Origin: Hippophae tibetana
Taxonomy: Eukaryota > Streptophyta > Magnoliopsida > Rosales > Elaeagnaceae
Direction: 5' to 3'
Assembly: GCA_037013495.1 (NCBI GenBank)
Contig: CM072806.1
Location: 4,526,001-4,590,000 of the forward strand
Length of the DNA stretch: 64,000 nucleotides
Each line of letters begins with the position of its first letter. Position 1 is the first letter of the stretch. Positions 62,332-64,000 of this stretch are shown here, one piece after another. Under the pieces are notes generated by a model. The model worked only from the letters and a program-made list of their open reading frames with translations. It was not told the origin of the DNA and ran no database searches. Both the position numbers and the translations under genes were made by a program.

Positions 62332-62952
62332 TCAAGTAAAACATACATGTATCATCTCATATTCCGTACCAAAATGATTTAAAGTTTTCTTAAGTGGATG
62401 AAAACAATTCATTTCCATCAAGTTGCAAGCCATAAATATCTTCTATAATTCAATAAGTCCTTATCAGATATCTTATATGTTGTTTTGATATTATACATAT
62501 TTATCAATGCAGACAACTGAGTACAATTTGATTCAAATGGTTTTATTTTTACATCTTCTAACATTGTTTTAAATACTTTGAGATTGTCAAGTAACTCATG
62601 TTTCATTCTATATATCATTTTATCTATATTTTCATACACATCAACGTTAACATTAAATATTAGTGGCTTTCTTGATCGATGAAACATTTCATTATCTTTA
62701 CCGACTTTATCTTCTTTGTGAAAAAACCAATTATCATAAATTGTTAGAATATATTTACAAACTAGATTGATCCCTTATGTCCTTAGTAGTTTTTTTTTTT
62801 TTCAAATTATTGCACTTAACATAAAAACATTTAATCATATTTTTACCATTCGTATTTTTACGAATAAATTCAATTAAAAAAAGAACTCCTGAACTCTTTA
62901 TAGAAATCATAAGTTTTTGTATGCGAGAACTATCCATTTTATATAAGCACAT
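62332..62952 (-). pseudogene. CACTA transposase (TNP2-type) N-terminal relic
   Basis: Read on the minus strand, three frames follow one another in family order. 62952-62755 gives 'SSGVLFLIEFIRKN', 'NGKNMIKCFYVKCNNLKK', the transposase-associated zinc-binding segment, with one Cys of the usual CPC pair replaced. After a one-base shift, about 62735-62418 gives 'YDNWFFHKED', then 'LLDNLKVFKTMLED' and 'TQLSALINMYNIKT', matching the TNP2 region that usually reads LY..C..T.LSA...LYNLK. After another shift, about 62418-62335 gives 'LKKTLNHFGTEYEMIHVC', matching the segment before the HACPNDC motif. Stops and shifts make it non-functional. The catalytic part is absent. Confidence 0.75.
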
Positions 62953-63589
62953 TTACGTTTCAATATGAAATCGATATTATTATATTACATGTATTTATAT
63001 ATACATAATGAATAAACATTATTTATATAAAATTTATTATTTCAATCAAAGATCTTAATTACATATGCATATTATACTACCAACATAAATATTTATTATC
63101 GCATCATTATAAGGTAAATTTCAAGTATAAAGTAAAAAATAACCAATAGAAAACATATTCATGAGATTTGTTTTTTGAAAAACGGTATACCATTATGCAT
63201 AAATTATATGTTAATATTATTCTAAAATTAATAATAATAAATACTTAAATTCAAATAAAAATGCATATATTGTTTTAGTTTTAAAATATATATGGCGAGG
63301 GAAAAAATCAAACTAAAAAAAGGATCATATATAATGAAAAATTCAACAAAAATAACTTAAAATATCATAACAATAATATTTTTTTACATAACCAAGTGAT
63401 ATAGAACGATTGAGCTTAATATTAATATTTGGAAAGTGAGAAAATAAAGAGAGAAGAACTAGGACACACCTAAACATGTTAGACGATGGTGGCTGGTCAA
63501 TGAGCTTATAATGATGTTTAATATTACAGAGAGAAAAGAAAAGTGAGAAAAATATAAGATGTGTTAGGATTTTTTTAATTGTATGGAAA
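62953..63589. other. Probable upstream (leader) part of the CACTA relic
   Basis: This lies between the TNP2 relic and the subterminal repeats. A minus-strand open frame at 63343-63633 has no recognisable domain and is mostly hydrophobic AT-coded residues. By position it may be the transposase leader, but the sequence itself shows nothing firm. Confidence 0.35.
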
Positions 63590-63870
63590 AACCAATACAA
63601 ATTTGAGTCTGTTATTCCCAACAATTGACACAAATGTTTCTTTTTTTATTAGACTTATTTTGTGTTGATTTTTTTAACACAAACTACTCACATTTGCATA
63701 GGTTGTGTAAAAAAATTGACACAAATATATATATATTCTCTTATTCTGCGTTCATTGTTTAACAAAACCGCCTAAATTTGAGTCGGTTATGTTTAAAAAC
63801 CGATGCAAATAATTTTATTATAATTTTGAGTCTATTAATTTTAAAACCGATGTAAATAATGAATTTTATT
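63590..63870. repeat. CACTA-type subterminal repeats at the right edge
   Basis: A unit of the form 'TTTGAGTCGGTTAT ... AACCGATGCAAAT' recurs with variation: about 63590-63635 (ACCAATACAAATTTGAGTC), 63768-63810 (AACCGCCTAAATTTGAGTCG, then AACCGATGCAAAT) and 63826-63855 (TTTGAGTC, then AACCGATGTAAAT). Such mirrored GTCGGTT/AACCGA words are the subterminal signature also seen at 28.2 kb. Together with the TNP2 relic on the minus strand they suggest a CACTA element whose terminal repeat lies beyond the window end. Confidence 0.6.
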
Positions 63871-64000
63871 ATAATGCTTATCAATATTATATATATGTAT
63901 ATATAAAATACAGTTTCGTATATAAAATATTAATGTACAAATAATTTTGTAACCAAACCATATATGATATCGTGATATAAGATAGAAGTTTCGATATTTA

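Overview
This is a plant nuclear window, almost certainly from a eudicot. The genes have short exons with GT..AG introns, the intergenic DNA is very AT-rich, and the TE relics (CACTA, hAT-type MITE, Helitron, Copia, LINE, tRNA-type SINE) are typical of plants. The species cannot be named from sequence alone. There is no bacterial, organellar or viral block and no CRISPR array, and I see no convincing functional tRNA or rRNA gene.

Six protein-coding genes can be assembled, with exon borders worked out by hand from splice sites, reading phase and family homology. (1) 3935-7072 (+): WVD2-like/TPX2-domain microtubule protein, 8 coding exons, 486 aa. (2) 8975-12035 (-): fasciclin-like arabinogalactan protein of the FLA15-18 type, two exons with a 74-nt last exon 1.67 kb away, 463 aa. 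(3) 15357-17467 (+): EXPP1-like secreted protein, three exons, 237 aa. (4) 22162-23208 (-): single-exon type I M-gamma MADS factor of the AGL80 group, 348 aa. (5) 34396-38300 (+): NF-YA subunit, five coding exons, 328 aa, with a miR169-type site in its 3' UTR and uORFs in a spliced 5' leader. (6) 42212-56655 (-): TRAPPC8/TRS85 vesicle-tethering subunit, 28 exons, 1291 aa, with one GC-AG intron. The genes are unrelated in function and alternate in strand; nothing suggests a cluster.

The space between genes is mostly TE debris. It includes a Copia RT/RNase H pseudogene (20.5-21.2 kb), a foldback element (24.07-24.28 kb), a long ATT microsatellite (25.57-25.65 kb), a CACTA end with an inverted subterminal array (28.2 kb), a hAT-type MITE with an imperfect 8-bp target duplication (31.8-32.3 kb), a small Helitron and an antisense LINE fragment inside TRAPPC8 introns, and a decayed CACTA TNP2 transposase with subterminal repeats at the right edge (62.3-64.0 kb). 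The rest (1-2.8, 12.0-15.3, 38.7-41.8 and 57-62 kb) is AT-rich sequence in which I see no gene.

I found no clearly new biological system. The items most worth checking are the spliced uORF and miR169 site on NF-YA, the GC-AG intron, the Helitron beside a TRAPPC8 splice site, the EXPP1 intron that stays open in frame, and a small promoter-like locus with a hairpin near 29.5 kb.
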